Origin: Candidatus Kurthia intestinigallinarum
Lineage (GTDB): Bacteria; Bacillota; Bacilli; Bacillales_A; Planococcaceae
Direction of reading: 5' to 3'
Assembly (NCBI RefSeq): GCF_003991225.1
Contig: NZ_JTFC01000008.1
Location: 1-64,000 of the forward strand
DNA: 64,000 nt
Part shown: positions 44,177 to 52,019 of the stretch, piece by piece
Numbering within the stretch: position 1 is the stretch's first letter
How the letters are laid out: each line of letters begins with the position of its first letter
Translations under genes and position numbers: made by a program
Notes under the pieces: model-generated
The model's database searches: none
Told to the model about the DNA's origin: nothing
Seen by the model: only the letters and a program-made list of their open reading frames with translations

Positions 44177-45397
44177 ATGAAGGAAACATGGATTGCGGCA
44201 GATGATACGCTCGTATTATGGGGCATTATTATTATTGTCGCATCAATTAGTATTGTATTAGAGCAACGTTTTAAATGGGCCTCACGTATTTCAGGGGCCA
44301 TAATCGCGCTTGTTATTGCGATTATTTTGTCCAATACTGGCATTATTCCGACTGAATCTAGCGTATACGATGCGGTTTGGTCAGTCATTGTGCCACTAGC
44401 GATTCCATTATTACTGTTTCAAATTAATTTAAAAAAGCTTTTTCGTGAAAGTGGCCGGCTCTTACTGATTTTCTTAATCAGCTCGATTGGTACAGTAGCA
44501 GGAACAACGATTGCCTTCTTTATGCTGAAAGATCACATTCCAATGCTTGATAAGATGGCGGCGATGTTTAGCGCGAGCTATATCGGCGGTGGGGTCAACT
44601 TTGCGGCAATGGCAGCGAAGTTTGAAACACCAGGTGAGCTTGTTTCTGCATCCGTTGTTGCGGATAATTTGACGATGGCCGTTTTATTTGTCGTATTGAT
44701 CATTATTCCGACGATGAATTTTTTCCGTAAACGCTATAAGACGCCACATATTGATGAGGTGGAAAGTCGCGCGGGGAAGAATGAAAACTTAGCCAAGTCA
44801 TACTGGAAGCCGAAATCGATTTCATTATTGGACATTGCGCTTGCTGTCGGGCTTGCCTTTACGATTGTGTTAGTTGCGAAGAAATTATCGGAATACTTTG
44901 ATAAAGTGATTCCATCTGGGGATAATGTTAGCTTCTTTTGGAATTTAGCGAATGGTCTTTTTGGTGATATGTACTTGATGCTGACGACGTTAACGTTCCT
45001 AGCATTGCTATTATTCCCACACTTTTTTGAGCGTCTTCAAGGAAGTCAGGAAATTGGCACGTATTTAATTCATATTTTCTTCGTTGTCATTGGGATTCCA
45101 GCGTCCATTCCGCTTATTTTACAGGAAGCACCATTATTATTCGTCTTTGCGGTGACGATTGTGATTGTTAATGTGACGATTTCACTCGTATTTGGTAAAC
45201 TACTACGTTTTGATTTAGAAGAAATTATGTTGGCGATTAATGCAAATGCAGGGGGACCGACAACAGCCGCTGCACTGGCGATTGCGAAGGGCTGGCAAAA
45301 TCTTGTTGGCCCGATTTTAATTGTCGGCACATTTGGTTATATTATTGGGAATTATGTTGGCACCGTCATGGGACTGTGGCTTGGGTCCTTTTTATAA
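44177..45397 (+). CDS. DUF819-family integral membrane protein (YjcL-like)
   Basis: 406 residues, about ten to twelve membrane helices. Segments ASYIGGGVNFAAMAAKF and NANAGGPTTAAALAIAKGW are the conserved Gly/Asn-rich motifs of the DUF819 (YjcL) family, probably a transporter fold with two inverted halves. The cargo is unknown. ATG behind AAGGGGAGGG. Confidence 0.87.
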   Translation: MKETWIAADDTLVLWGIIIIVASISIVLEQRFKWASRISGAIIALVIAIILSNTGIIPTESSVYDAVWSVIVPLAIPLLLFQINLKKLFRESGRLLLIFLISSIGTVAGTTIAFFMLKDHIPMLDKMAAMFSASYIGGGVNFAAMAAKFETPGELVSASVVADNLTMAVLFVVLIIIPTMNFFRKRYKTPHIDEVESRAGKNENLAKSYWKPKSISLLDIALAVGLAFTIVLVAKKLSEYFDKVIPSGDNVSFFWNLANGLFGDMYLMLTTLTFLALLLFPHFFERLQGSQEIGTYLIHIFFVVIGIPASIPLILQEAPLLFVFAVTIVIVNVTISLVFGKLLRFDLEEIMLAINANAGGPTTAAALAIAKGWQNLVGPILIVGTFGYIIGNYVGTVMGLWLGSFL

Positions 45398-45404
45398 ATG
45401 GGGG

Positions 45405-45441
45405 AAACAGGGATTACTTCATGGGTAGTCCTTGTTTTTTT
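45405..45441 (+). terminator. Intrinsic terminator behind the DUF819 gene
   Basis: ACAGGGATTA pairs with TAGTCCTTGT (two weak pairs) followed by seven T. Confidence 0.65.
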
Positions 45442-45535
45442 ATTTTTTAAAATATAATAGAATTTTAATGGGTTTATATTTACCTAAGTAGTGTAATTAT
45501 AATGGTATAAATACATACTGGAGGGAGATGCAAAC

Positions 45536-45827
45536 ATGAATGAATTTTTGGATAGTTTAGACCGTTTAATTCAGTTAGAAGAAGCACAGCCACAAATCCT
45601 CTGAATCAATAAAAAAACGCCAGCGCGTGATTGAGGCTGGGCGTCTTGTCTTATTAGAATCTGATATGCAGTCCATTCACTTTTTATCGGTTGAAATGGT
45701 TGCGAAGTATGAAGAATTAAAAGCAGCTTATATTGAATCGCTCAATAGCTTCTCTTATGAAGAGGTGTATCAAAGGTCAAATCATATACTAGCCTTTCAT
45801 CATTTTCAATCTCAAAAAATCATTTGA
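45536..45827 (+). pseudogene. Small gene split by a one-base frameshift
   Basis: ATG at 45536 has GGAGGGAG in the right place and opens a frame MNEFLDSLDRLIQLEEAQPQ that stops at TGA 45602-45604. One base shifted, the sequence goes straight on as SESIKKRQRVIEAGRLVLLE and continues to TGA at 45825-45827. Removing one C in the run AATCCTCTG (45596-45602) would restore a 96-residue, acidic, helical protein. I do not recognise the family. Frameshift, sequencing error or programmed shift are all possible. It ends 8 bp inside the convergent SLAP gene. Confidence 0.7.
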
Positions 45828-46200
45828 TTTGGTGCACATTTGTCCATGATAACGTACCACCTGCATAGCTATCACATCGTACATAACTTCCTTTTGGAAA
45901 TAAAAATGTCCACGGCATACTCGTATGTGGTGGTATTTTTAATTGCGGCAGCGTAAAAAGAGCCGTCGCAATGTGCTGTCCATCAAGCTCATAATCAAGG
46001 GATGTTTGATCGAAAACGAGTGTTTTCTCACTGTGATTATGAATAAGCACACTAATAAGGAGTGTTTCCTGGTGATTAACCGCTTCTCGAATAGCTGTAA
46101 AATTTTCGCTTTTTTTTGCGTGAAGAAATAATTGTTCGATTCGCGTCCTATCAACGCTTGCGAGCGCTTTATCCCAAGATTTCTCGTACTGTAACTGCAT
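45820..46200 (-). CDS. SLAP-domain protein (S-layer-associated type)
   Basis: 126 residues from ATG at 46200 (GAGGTG upstream). A single beta-sandwich-type domain with ETLLISVLIHNHSEKTLVFDQTSL, LKIPPHTSMPWTFLFPKGS and a C-terminal LSWTN, the pattern of SLAP domains found in S-layer assembly and surface proteins of Bacillales. No signal peptide is visible, as is common for the cytoplasmic-side members. The neighbouring small frameshifted gene overlaps its 3' end. Confidence 0.7.
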   Translation of the reverse strand: MQLQYEKSWDKALASVDRTRIEQLFLHAKKSENFTAIREAVNHQETLLISVLIHNHSEKTLVFDQTSLDYELDGQHIATALFTLPQLKIPPHTSMPWTFLFPKGSYVRCDSYAGGTLSWTNVHQIK

Positions 46201-46273
46201 AGAATTCACCTCTATTTTTAAGTTTATCATAAAATGAACTTTACAAATGCCTTATTTATTTGTAAGATTTAAC

Positions 46274-46288
46274 TGATAATGATTATCA
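46274..46288 (+). promoter_or_regulatory. Perfect 7-1-7 Fur box
   Basis: TGATAATGATTATCA, an exact match to the Bacillus Fur consensus, lies 21 bp upstream of the AraC-type regulator start codon. Iron repression of that gene is expected. Confidence 0.9.
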
Positions 46289-46309
46289 ATTGAGAAAGAA
46301 GTGATGATA

Positions 46310-47104
46310 ATGAAAACAGAAGAAGTCATGTCTTACTATGCACATACAAAAATTGAATTTAATGATATGTTTACACACCGCGTCCCTGCAACGATTAATG
46401 GGATGGTTCACCACAGTTCAACAGGATGCTGTAGCTTTGTGTTCCCACTTTCGGGTCAGGGGTATTTTACTTTTGATAATGTGCGCTATAAATTAATGCC
46501 AGGTATGGTGCTCCATATTAATAATACGGCTGATATCGATATGAAGCCGATCGGTAGCGAGGGCTGTCATTATGCGGTAATTTACTATGATGTCGAAGAA
46601 ACGGTTATTGCGCATGATCCATTTGTCATTTCAATCGATGATTACACTACTTGTCAACGTGCGGTTGAGCAAATGATGAAGGCATTTACGACACCAGGGA
46701 ATATTTCACGTGTACAAACAAAGGCGTACTTTATGCAATTTATTAGTGAAATGCTTGTCGCACACCAGCGCAGCAAGCATGTAGATCGTGAGGATGCGAT
46801 GAGTGAGGCATTAGCCTTTATGCGCCAGTATTATCAATCTGGCTTAACGGTGACGGAAGTAGCGGAGCGCTTTAATATTGAACGTCGTCGTTTTGCGCAT
46901 TTATTTGAACGTTATACAGGCATTAATCCAAGTAATTATTTGATTGAACTACGCATTCAGCATGCCAAAGAATTAATGCGTGCTACAGATGAAACAATCG
47001 CATCTATTGCTGAAAAGGTTGGCTATGACGATCCATTTTATTTCAGCCGTATTTTCAAAAAATATACAGGGAAAGCGCCGACTGCCTATCGTCAGTGTCT
47101 ATAA
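46310..47104 (+). CDS. AraC-family regulator, iron-regulated
   Basis: 264 residues. Cupin-like N-terminal ligand domain (FVFPLSGQGYFTF, MVLHINNTADIDMKPI) and a C-terminal double helix-turn-helix (SGLTVTEVAERFNIERRRFAHLFERYTG, ETIASIAEKVGYDDPFYFSRIFKKYTG). ATG at 46310 is chosen for the distance to GAAGTG; GTG 46301 and ATG 46304 are alternatives. With the Fur box it belongs to the class of Fur-controlled AraC activators that switch on siderophore uptake (such as Btr); no siderophore genes lie in this window. Confidence 0.88.
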   Translation: MKTEEVMSYYAHTKIEFNDMFTHRVPATINGMVHHSSTGCCSFVFPLSGQGYFTFDNVRYKLMPGMVLHINNTADIDMKPIGSEGCHYAVIYYDVEETVIAHDPFVISIDDYTTCQRAVEQMMKAFTTPGNISRVQTKAYFMQFISEMLVAHQRSKHVDREDAMSEALAFMRQYYQSGLTVTEVAERFNIERRRFAHLFERYTGINPSNYLIELRIQHAKELMRATDETIASIAEKVGYDDPFYFSRIFKKYTGKAPTAYRQCL

Positions 47105-47188
47105 GCGCAAAAGTCTATTTTTTTAAGCTACAATGAGAATGCTTTTCATTTGGAATTACATAGGTTGATGCTTTAGGCATCACCAACA

Positions 47189-47222
47189 AAAAAGCCGAAA
47201 TCTATTAGGATTTCGGCTTTTG
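47189..47222. terminator. Bidirectional terminator between AraC gene and pxpC
   Basis: AAAAGCCGAAATC and GATTTCGGCTTTT pair exactly around TATTAG, with A/T-runs on both sides. It overlaps the pxpC end by nothing but two bases of spacing. Confidence 0.9.
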
Positions 47223-47223
47223 C

Positions 47224-48168
47224 TTATAGCTGCTGTAAACGTACAGCTTGCGCTAATTTTCGTAAATACTGCGTTTGTTCATTTAATAAGGCATAGCTCT
47301 CTGTGAGTGTCACGCATTCAAATTGGATGCTGTCGCCTGGCTTCATTTGGGCGAATACATGTAAATCACTCGTGATAACTTGTGCGATTCTTGGATAGCC
47401 GCCGGTCGTTTGACGGTCAGCTAATAATACCGTGGGCTGTGCATCATTTGATACTTGAATGGTGCCAAATAACACCGCATCTGATAACAGTTCCTCTGCT
47501 GAAACACGCTGCAGGGGGGTACCCTTTAGACGGTAGCCCATGCGGTCAGCTGCCGCCGTAATGTCATATCGTGTTGTTAAGAATTGCTGCTGACTATCGG
47601 CGGTAAACTGTGCCCACTCAGGACCGGCTGTTACATGCACGGTCCAGTTCTTCTTTGCATAATGTGGTGGTTCTGCCTGCCATTTTACTTGCTGTGCTGT
47701 ATGTTTGTAGACGGTAAGCGCATCACCTTTTTTAAGTGCACGTCCTTTGTAACCTCCAATACCTGCCCGTAAATATGTGCTTTTTGAGTTCATAATAGCT
47801 GGTACATCGATGCCGCCGCGAAAGGCAATATAGTTGCGACAGCCGCTAAGTAATGGCCCAAGCTGTACGGTATCGCCGGCCTTGAGTGCGACAGGTCGGT
47901 AGCTTTGAAGCGGGTCTCTACCGTTAATGGTTCCTTGAATGGCTGCGCCTGTCATCGCCATGACACAGTCATCGTCCGTCTTAAAACGTAGTCCACCCAT
48001 CGTCACCTCAAGGACAGCCTCATCCTGTGCGTTGCCCACTAAAATATTCGCTGTTTGAAGTGCTAACGTATCCATGGCACCACTGACAATGACGCCATAC
48101 TGTTGAAAGCCCTGACGCCCGATATCTTGAATGGTCGTCAGCATGCCTGGTTTTTCAATGTGAATCAT
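47224..48168 (-). CDS. pxpC: 5-oxoprolinase subunit C (KipA; biotin-dependent carboxyltransferase-like)
   Basis: 314 residues. N-terminus IEKPGMLTTIQDIGRQGFQQYGV and the segments GNAQDEAVLEVTMGG, YIAFRGGIDVP, QTTGGYPRIAQVI are the family's signature. With PxpA and PxpB it forms the ATP-dependent 5-oxoprolinase that opens pyroglutamate to glutamate. The pxpB stop and pxpC start overlap (ATGA). In B. subtilis the same proteins (KipA/KipI) also modulate the sporulation kinase KinA. Confidence 0.92.
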   Translation of the reverse strand: MIHIEKPGMLTTIQDIGRQGFQQYGVIVSGAMDTLALQTANILVGNAQDEAVLEVTMGGLRFKTDDDCVMAMTGAAIQGTINGRDPLQSYRPVALKAGDTVQLGPLLSGCRNYIAFRGGIDVPAIMNSKSTYLRAGIGGYKGRALKKGDALTVYKHTAQQVKWQAEPPHYAKKNWTVHVTAGPEWAQFTADSQQQFLTTRYDITAAADRMGYRLKGTPLQRVSAEELLSDAVLFGTIQVSNDAQPTVLLADRQTTGGYPRIAQVITSDLHVFAQMKPGDSIQFECVTLTESYALLNEQTQYLRKLAQAVRLQQL

Positions 48169-48875
48169 GCCATCATCTCCTCAAAATCTGCCGCTGAAAT
48201 GGGCACGAATCGAATCATTGCACCCGCTTCGAGTAAAGTTGGCGGCATTTTTTCAGGCTGGAATAAAGCAAGTGGTGTCCGCCCGATAATCTGCCAGCCC
48301 CCGGGTGTTTCGATCGGATAAATTCCTGTCTGACTACCTGCGATGCCAACAGAACCTGCCTCGATTTTTAAACGAGGGCTCTTTTTCCGTGGCGTCGCAA
48401 TGGTTTCATCAAGTCCACCTAAATAAGGAAAGCCTGGTGCAAAACCGAGCATATAAATTAAATAATGCGGTGTACTATGACGTTTAATCACTTCTTTGAC
48501 CGAGAGCTGATGATAACTAGCCACTTCCTCTAAATCAGGCCCGTATTCTCCGCCATAGCATACTGGTATATCAATGATTTTTGTAGTTGCCGCTGAAGTG
48601 GCCGCATCGACTGATACACAAGCTGTTAATGTCTCAATGACTGCCTGAGCAGGATTTTTAATACCTTGTGTTAGTAAATAAATGGCGTCATAGAGCACCG
48701 TTAGTGTTGTATAAGCAGGAATCATTTCTTGAATGTATGGGATGTTTTGCGCGTCAATTTGCGCCATGGCCTGCGTAATCTGTCGTTGTGTAACGTCCGA
48801 TACACTTGTGCCAAACTGCATACGAATGGCCATCTCCCCAAATGGCATCCACTCAATTGCTTGCGTATTATGCAT
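48165..48875 (-). CDS. pxpB: 5-oxoprolinase subunit B (KipI)
   Basis: 236 residues from ATG at 48875 (GGAGGG eight bases before; GTG 48878 is an alternative). Signature segments IPVCYGGEYGPDLEEVA, LGFAPGFPYLGGLD, SPRLKIEAGSVGIAG and TPGGWQIIGRTP are present. Cyclophilin-like domain, partner of PxpC. In B. subtilis KipI inhibits KinA autophosphorylation. First gene of the leftward pxpB-pxpC unit. Its promoter has a CGGAAT-type dyad close downstream. Confidence 0.93.
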   Translation of the reverse strand: MHNTQAIEWMPFGEMAIRMQFGTSVSDVTQRQITQAMAQIDAQNIPYIQEMIPAYTTLTVLYDAIYLLTQGIKNPAQAVIETLTACVSVDAATSAATTKIIDIPVCYGGEYGPDLEEVASYHQLSVKEVIKRHSTPHYLIYMLGFAPGFPYLGGLDETIATPRKKSPRLKIEAGSVGIAGSQTGIYPIETPGGWQIIGRTPLALFQPEKMPPTLLEAGAMIRFVPISAADFEEMMA

Positions 48876-48900
48876 CACGTTGTCCCTCCAAATACCATTT

Positions 48901-48958
48901 TTCGGAATTGAAATTCTGAATATAGGAATAATTATAACGAAAACTAGGATAAATTCAA
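48901..48958 (-). promoter_or_regulatory. Leftward promoter and dyad of pxpB-pxpC
   Basis: Minus strand: TTGAAT (48953-48958), 16-bp spacer, TATAAT (48931-48936). Just downstream is an inverted repeat TTCGGAATT (48901-48909) / AATTCTGAA (48912-48920), 8 of 9 pairs, a likely repressor site. Confidence 0.65.
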
Positions 48959-49004
48959 TAAATTATCAGAAAAAAAATACAATTCGCAACTTTACATTAA
49001 ATAG

Positions 49005-49059
49005 TTGATTGTGATAATATTCGGAATATAAGTTCCTAAATACGGAATTTAAAAACTGA
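49005..49059 (+). promoter_or_regulatory. Rightward promoter and operator-like repeats of pxpA-ycsG-ycsI
   Basis: TTGATT (49005-49010), 16-bp spacer, TATAAG (49027-49032). CGGAATATAAGTTCC (49022-49036) lies over the -10, and a further CGGAATTT occurs at 49043-49050. The same CGGAAT word is in the leftward dyad 110 bp away. Confidence 0.6.
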
Positions 49060-49095
49060 ATTATGGTTTTTAAAATAGCAATAAGGGGTGATTTG

Positions 49096-49854
49096 ATGTA
49101 TCAAATTGATTTAAATTGTGATCTCGGAGAAAGTTTTGGTGCGTATACACTTGGCAATGATGCGGCCATTCTCGATTATGTGACATCTGCTAATATTGCC
49201 TGTGGCTTTCATGCGGGTGATCCAACTGTTATGAAAAAAACGGTTGAGCTTGCGCTTGAGAAAGAGGTTAAAATTGGCGCCCATCCAGGATTGCCAGATT
49301 TAGTTGGCTTTGGTCGCCGTAATATGGCGATTGCACCAGAAGATGCGAAAAATATTGTCATCTATCAGCTTGGGGCACTGCAGGCATTTACGAAGGCTTT
49401 AGGGGGACAAGTCGAGCATGTGAAGCCACACGGGGCACTGTATAATATGGCCGCAAAAGATGCACGGCTTGCTGAGGCCATTGCAGAAGCGGTGTATGCT
49501 GTTGATCCATCGCTTGTCTTGTATGGCTTAGCAGGGAGCGAGCTTATTACAGCAGGTAAGCGCATTGGTCTTCAAACAGCAAATGAAGTATTTGCTGACC
49601 GTACATATCAGCAAGATGGTAGTCTGACACCACGTACACAGCCTCATGCGATGATTGAAACGGATGAGGAAGCGGTACGCCAGGTGATGATAATGGTCAA
49701 AGAGGGACATGTTCAAACACAGCAGCAAACGAATTTTGCACTTGATGCGCATACGGTGTGTATCCACGGGGACGGTGCACATGCACTGACTTTTGCAAAA
49801 TACATCCATGAAACATTAACAAACAACCAAATAGACGTTACGGCGTATCGTTAG
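49096..49854 (+). CDS. pxpA: 5-oxoprolinase subunit A (LamB/YcsF family)
   Basis: 252 residues from ATG at 49096 (AAGGGGTG upstream). Starts [19 protein letters not shown], with [41 protein letters not shown] and CIHGDGAHA, all diagnostic of PxpA/YcsF. First gene of the rightward unit with a transporter and a YcsI protein. Enzymatic partner of PxpB-PxpC transcribed in the other direction. Confidence 0.95.
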   Translation: MYQIDLNCDLGESFGAYTLGNDAAILDYVTSANIACGFHAGDPTVMKKTVELALEKEVKIGAHPGLPDLVGFGRRNMAIAPEDAKNIVIYQLGALQAFTKALGGQVEHVKPHGALYNMAAKDARLAEAIAEAVYAVDPSLVLYGLAGSELITAGKRIGLQTANEVFADRTYQQDGSLTPRTQPHAMIETDEEAVRQVMIMVKEGHVQTQQQTNFALDAHTVCIHGDGAHALTFAKYIHETLTNNQIDVTAYR

Positions 49855-49871
49855 ACTTAGGGGGAACCACA

Positions 49872-51074
49872 ATGGGAGAAAAAGTCACACAAAAAGCGAG
49901 CCGTAGCGTCCTGCTCGGTGCCGCATTCTTAATGGCCACTTCATCAATTGGGCCAGGATTTTTAACACAAACAACTGTTTTTACAGAGCAGTTACTCGCA
50001 AGCTTTGGATTCGTTATTTTAGTATCTGTCTTACTCGATATTTTCGCGCAGATGAATGTTTGGCGCATTATCGTCGTTTCAGGCCTACGCGGACAAGAAA
50101 TTGCGAATAAAGTATTGCCAGGGCTAGGAATTGTTTTAGCAGTGCTAATCGTATTTGGCGGTCTAGCATTTAATATAGGGAATGTCGCCGGTGCAGGGCT
50201 TGGCTTAAATGCGATGCTTGGCATGGATACGGTGACGGGGGCCATTTTAAGTGCCATTTTTGCCATCGTTATTTTCTTATTTAAAGAAGCAAGTAAAGTA
50301 ATGGACCGCGCTGCACAAATTGCCGGTGCTGTCATGATTTTCTTAATGTTTTATGTGGCTGTTTCAACACATCCACCTGTTGGCGAAGCGATTGTGCGTA
50401 CGTTCGCACCAACGGATATTAGCATTTTAGCAATTGTTACACTTGTTGGTGGTACAGTCGGTGGGTATATTACGTTCGCAGGTGGTCACCGCCTACTCGA
50501 TGCGGGTCTTAAAGGAGTCGAAGCGATTCCAGAGGTCAATAAAAGCTCGATTACAGGGATTATAGTGACAGCAGTTATGCGTATTGCTTTATTCCTAGCA
50601 GTATTAGGGGTTGTATCACAAGGACTTAAACTTGATGCCGCAAACCCAGCCGCTTCTGTATTCCAATTAGCATTAGGTGATATTGGGTACCGTATTTTCG
50701 GTGTGATTATGTGGGCTGCCGCTGTAACGTCAGTTGTAGGTGCCGCTTATACATCTGTTTCCTTCATTAAAACCTTCCATAAAAATATTGCGAAGTATGA
50801 AAACTGGATCATTATCGCGTTCATTGCTATCTCAACATTGATTTTCGCATTGATTGGCAAACCCGTAAATGTTCTTGTATTAGCAGGCGCATTAAACGGC
50901 TTAATTTTACCATTAGCACTAGGGACATTATTAATTGCGGTATACAAAAAAGATGTTGTCGGCAGCTACAAGCATCCGATATGGTTAACGATTACAGGTG
51001 CCTTTGTGGTTGTCGTGATGGGTGTTCTTGGCATTATGACATTAATTGAACAAATCGGTATTTTAGTAGGCTAG
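49872..51074 (+). CDS. NRAMP-related membrane transporter (YcsG-like)
   Basis: 400 residues, about eleven membrane helices. SSIGPGFLTQTTVFTE near the N-terminus is a variant of the NRAMP DPGN segment, so the metal-binding residues are not the standard ones. In B. subtilis ycsG lies between ycsF and ycsI, as here. Function is unproven; an organic or amino-acid substrate linked to 5-oxoproline use would fit the context better than divalent metal. Follows pxpA by 17 bp. Confidence 0.85.
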   Translation: MGEKVTQKASRSVLLGAAFLMATSSIGPGFLTQTTVFTEQLLASFGFVILVSVLLDIFAQMNVWRIIVVSGLRGQEIANKVLPGLGIVLAVLIVFGGLAFNIGNVAGAGLGLNAMLGMDTVTGAILSAIFAIVIFLFKEASKVMDRAAQIAGAVMIFLMFYVAVSTHPPVGEAIVRTFAPTDISILAIVTLVGGTVGGYITFAGGHRLLDAGLKGVEAIPEVNKSSITGIIVTAVMRIALFLAVLGVVSQGLKLDAANPAASVFQLALGDIGYRIFGVIMWAAAVTSVVGAAYTSVSFIKTFHKNIAKYENWIIIAFIAISTLIFALIGKPVNVLVLAGALNGLILPLALGTLLIAVYKKDVVGSYKHPIWLTITGAFVVVVMGVLGIMTLIEQIGILVG

Positions 51075-51085
51075 GAGGAATGACA

Positions 51086-51874
51086 ATGAACTATCAACAA
51101 CAATCACCACAAGCAATTCGCGAAGCCGTTCGAGCGGGTGTCATTACAGGACCGACAGCTGGCTATGCGATGGGCTATGCGCAAGCTAATCTAGCTATTT
51201 TGAAAAAGGAGCATGCTTTTGATTTTCTATTGTTTGCACAACGAAATCCAAAAGCCTGTCCAATTTTAGATGTCATTGAGCCGGGGAGTGTATCGCCATC
51301 GCGTATCGCAAAGAACGCGGATATTCGTACCGACATTCCAAAATACCGCATTTATAAGCACGGGGAATTAGTCGAGGAAGTGAGCGATTTGAAGGACTAC
51401 TGGTCAGACGATTTTGTGTGCTTCTTAATTGGCTGTAGCTTCTCATTTGAAAATGCATTGATGAATAATGACATCGACGTGCGTCATATTTCAGAAGGCT
51501 GTAATGTCCCAATGTTTAAGACAAATATTGCCACAGAAAAAGCCGGTATATTTGAAGGGCCAACCGTTGTATCTATGCGTCCGATTCCTGAAGCAGAGGT
51601 CGTGCGCGCTGTTCAAGTAACATCACGCTTTCCGTCCGTGCACGGCGCACCACTGCATATCGGCAATCCAGCGAGCATTGGCATTCGTGACGTGACAAAG
51701 CCAGACTTTGGCGATGCAGTACCAATCAAAGACGGCGAAGTGCCAGTGTTCTGGGCATGCGGCGTAACACCACAGGCCATTGCCATGCACGTTAAGCCGG
51801 ATTTAATGATTACACATGCACCAGGGCATATGTTTGTGACCGATGTAAAAGATGCGTTTTACGGGGTTTTATAG
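51086..51874 (+). CDS. YcsI-type putative hydro-lyase (DUF1445 family)
   Basis: 262 residues from ATG at 51086, for which AGGAGG (51073-51078) has good spacing; the ATG at 51080 is too close. Family segments AVRAGVITGPTAGYAMGYAQANL, DDFVCFLIGCSFSFE, GCNVPMFKTNI and ITHAPGHMFVTD. Annotated as D-glutamate cyclase or hydro-lyase in relatives. Last gene of the rightward pxp unit, 11 bp behind the transporter. Confidence 0.85.
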   Translation: MNYQQQSPQAIREAVRAGVITGPTAGYAMGYAQANLAILKKEHAFDFLLFAQRNPKACPILDVIEPGSVSPSRIAKNADIRTDIPKYRIYKHGELVEEVSDLKDYWSDDFVCFLIGCSFSFENALMNNDIDVRHISEGCNVPMFKTNIATEKAGIFEGPTVVSMRPIPEAEVVRAVQVTSRFPSVHGAPLHIGNPASIGIRDVTKPDFGDAVPIKDGEVPVFWACGVTPQAIAMHVKPDLMITHAPGHMFVTDVKDAFYGVL

Positions 51875-51880
51875 CCACAT

Positions 51881-52019
51881 AAAAGAGGCTTTGACATACG
51901 TGTAGAAATCACCTCTCATAGGAGCATAAGAAAAACCGGAACCGCGGCACAGCGCGATTCCGGTTTTTCGTTGCGAACGCTAAAAAAGGAAAATGACGTG
52001 TTTTGTCCCAGCCTTTTTT
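51881..52019. repeat. Dispersed ~140-bp intergenic element, copy 3
   Basis: Shares the outer AAAAGAGGCTTTGACATA end, CATAAGAAAAACCGGAA, the inner stem (about 51938-51964), TTTTTCGTTGCGAACGCTAA and the closing TTTTGTCCCAGCC with copy 2. It lies between the convergent ycsI-type and MFS genes, and its right end supplies the MFS stop codon. Confidence 0.88.

Noticed and set aside
47130-47155. Second Fur-like site (TGAGAATGCTTTTCA) behind the AraC gene
   Set aside because: Symmetry is weak and it lies between a stop codon and a terminator, not at a promoter.
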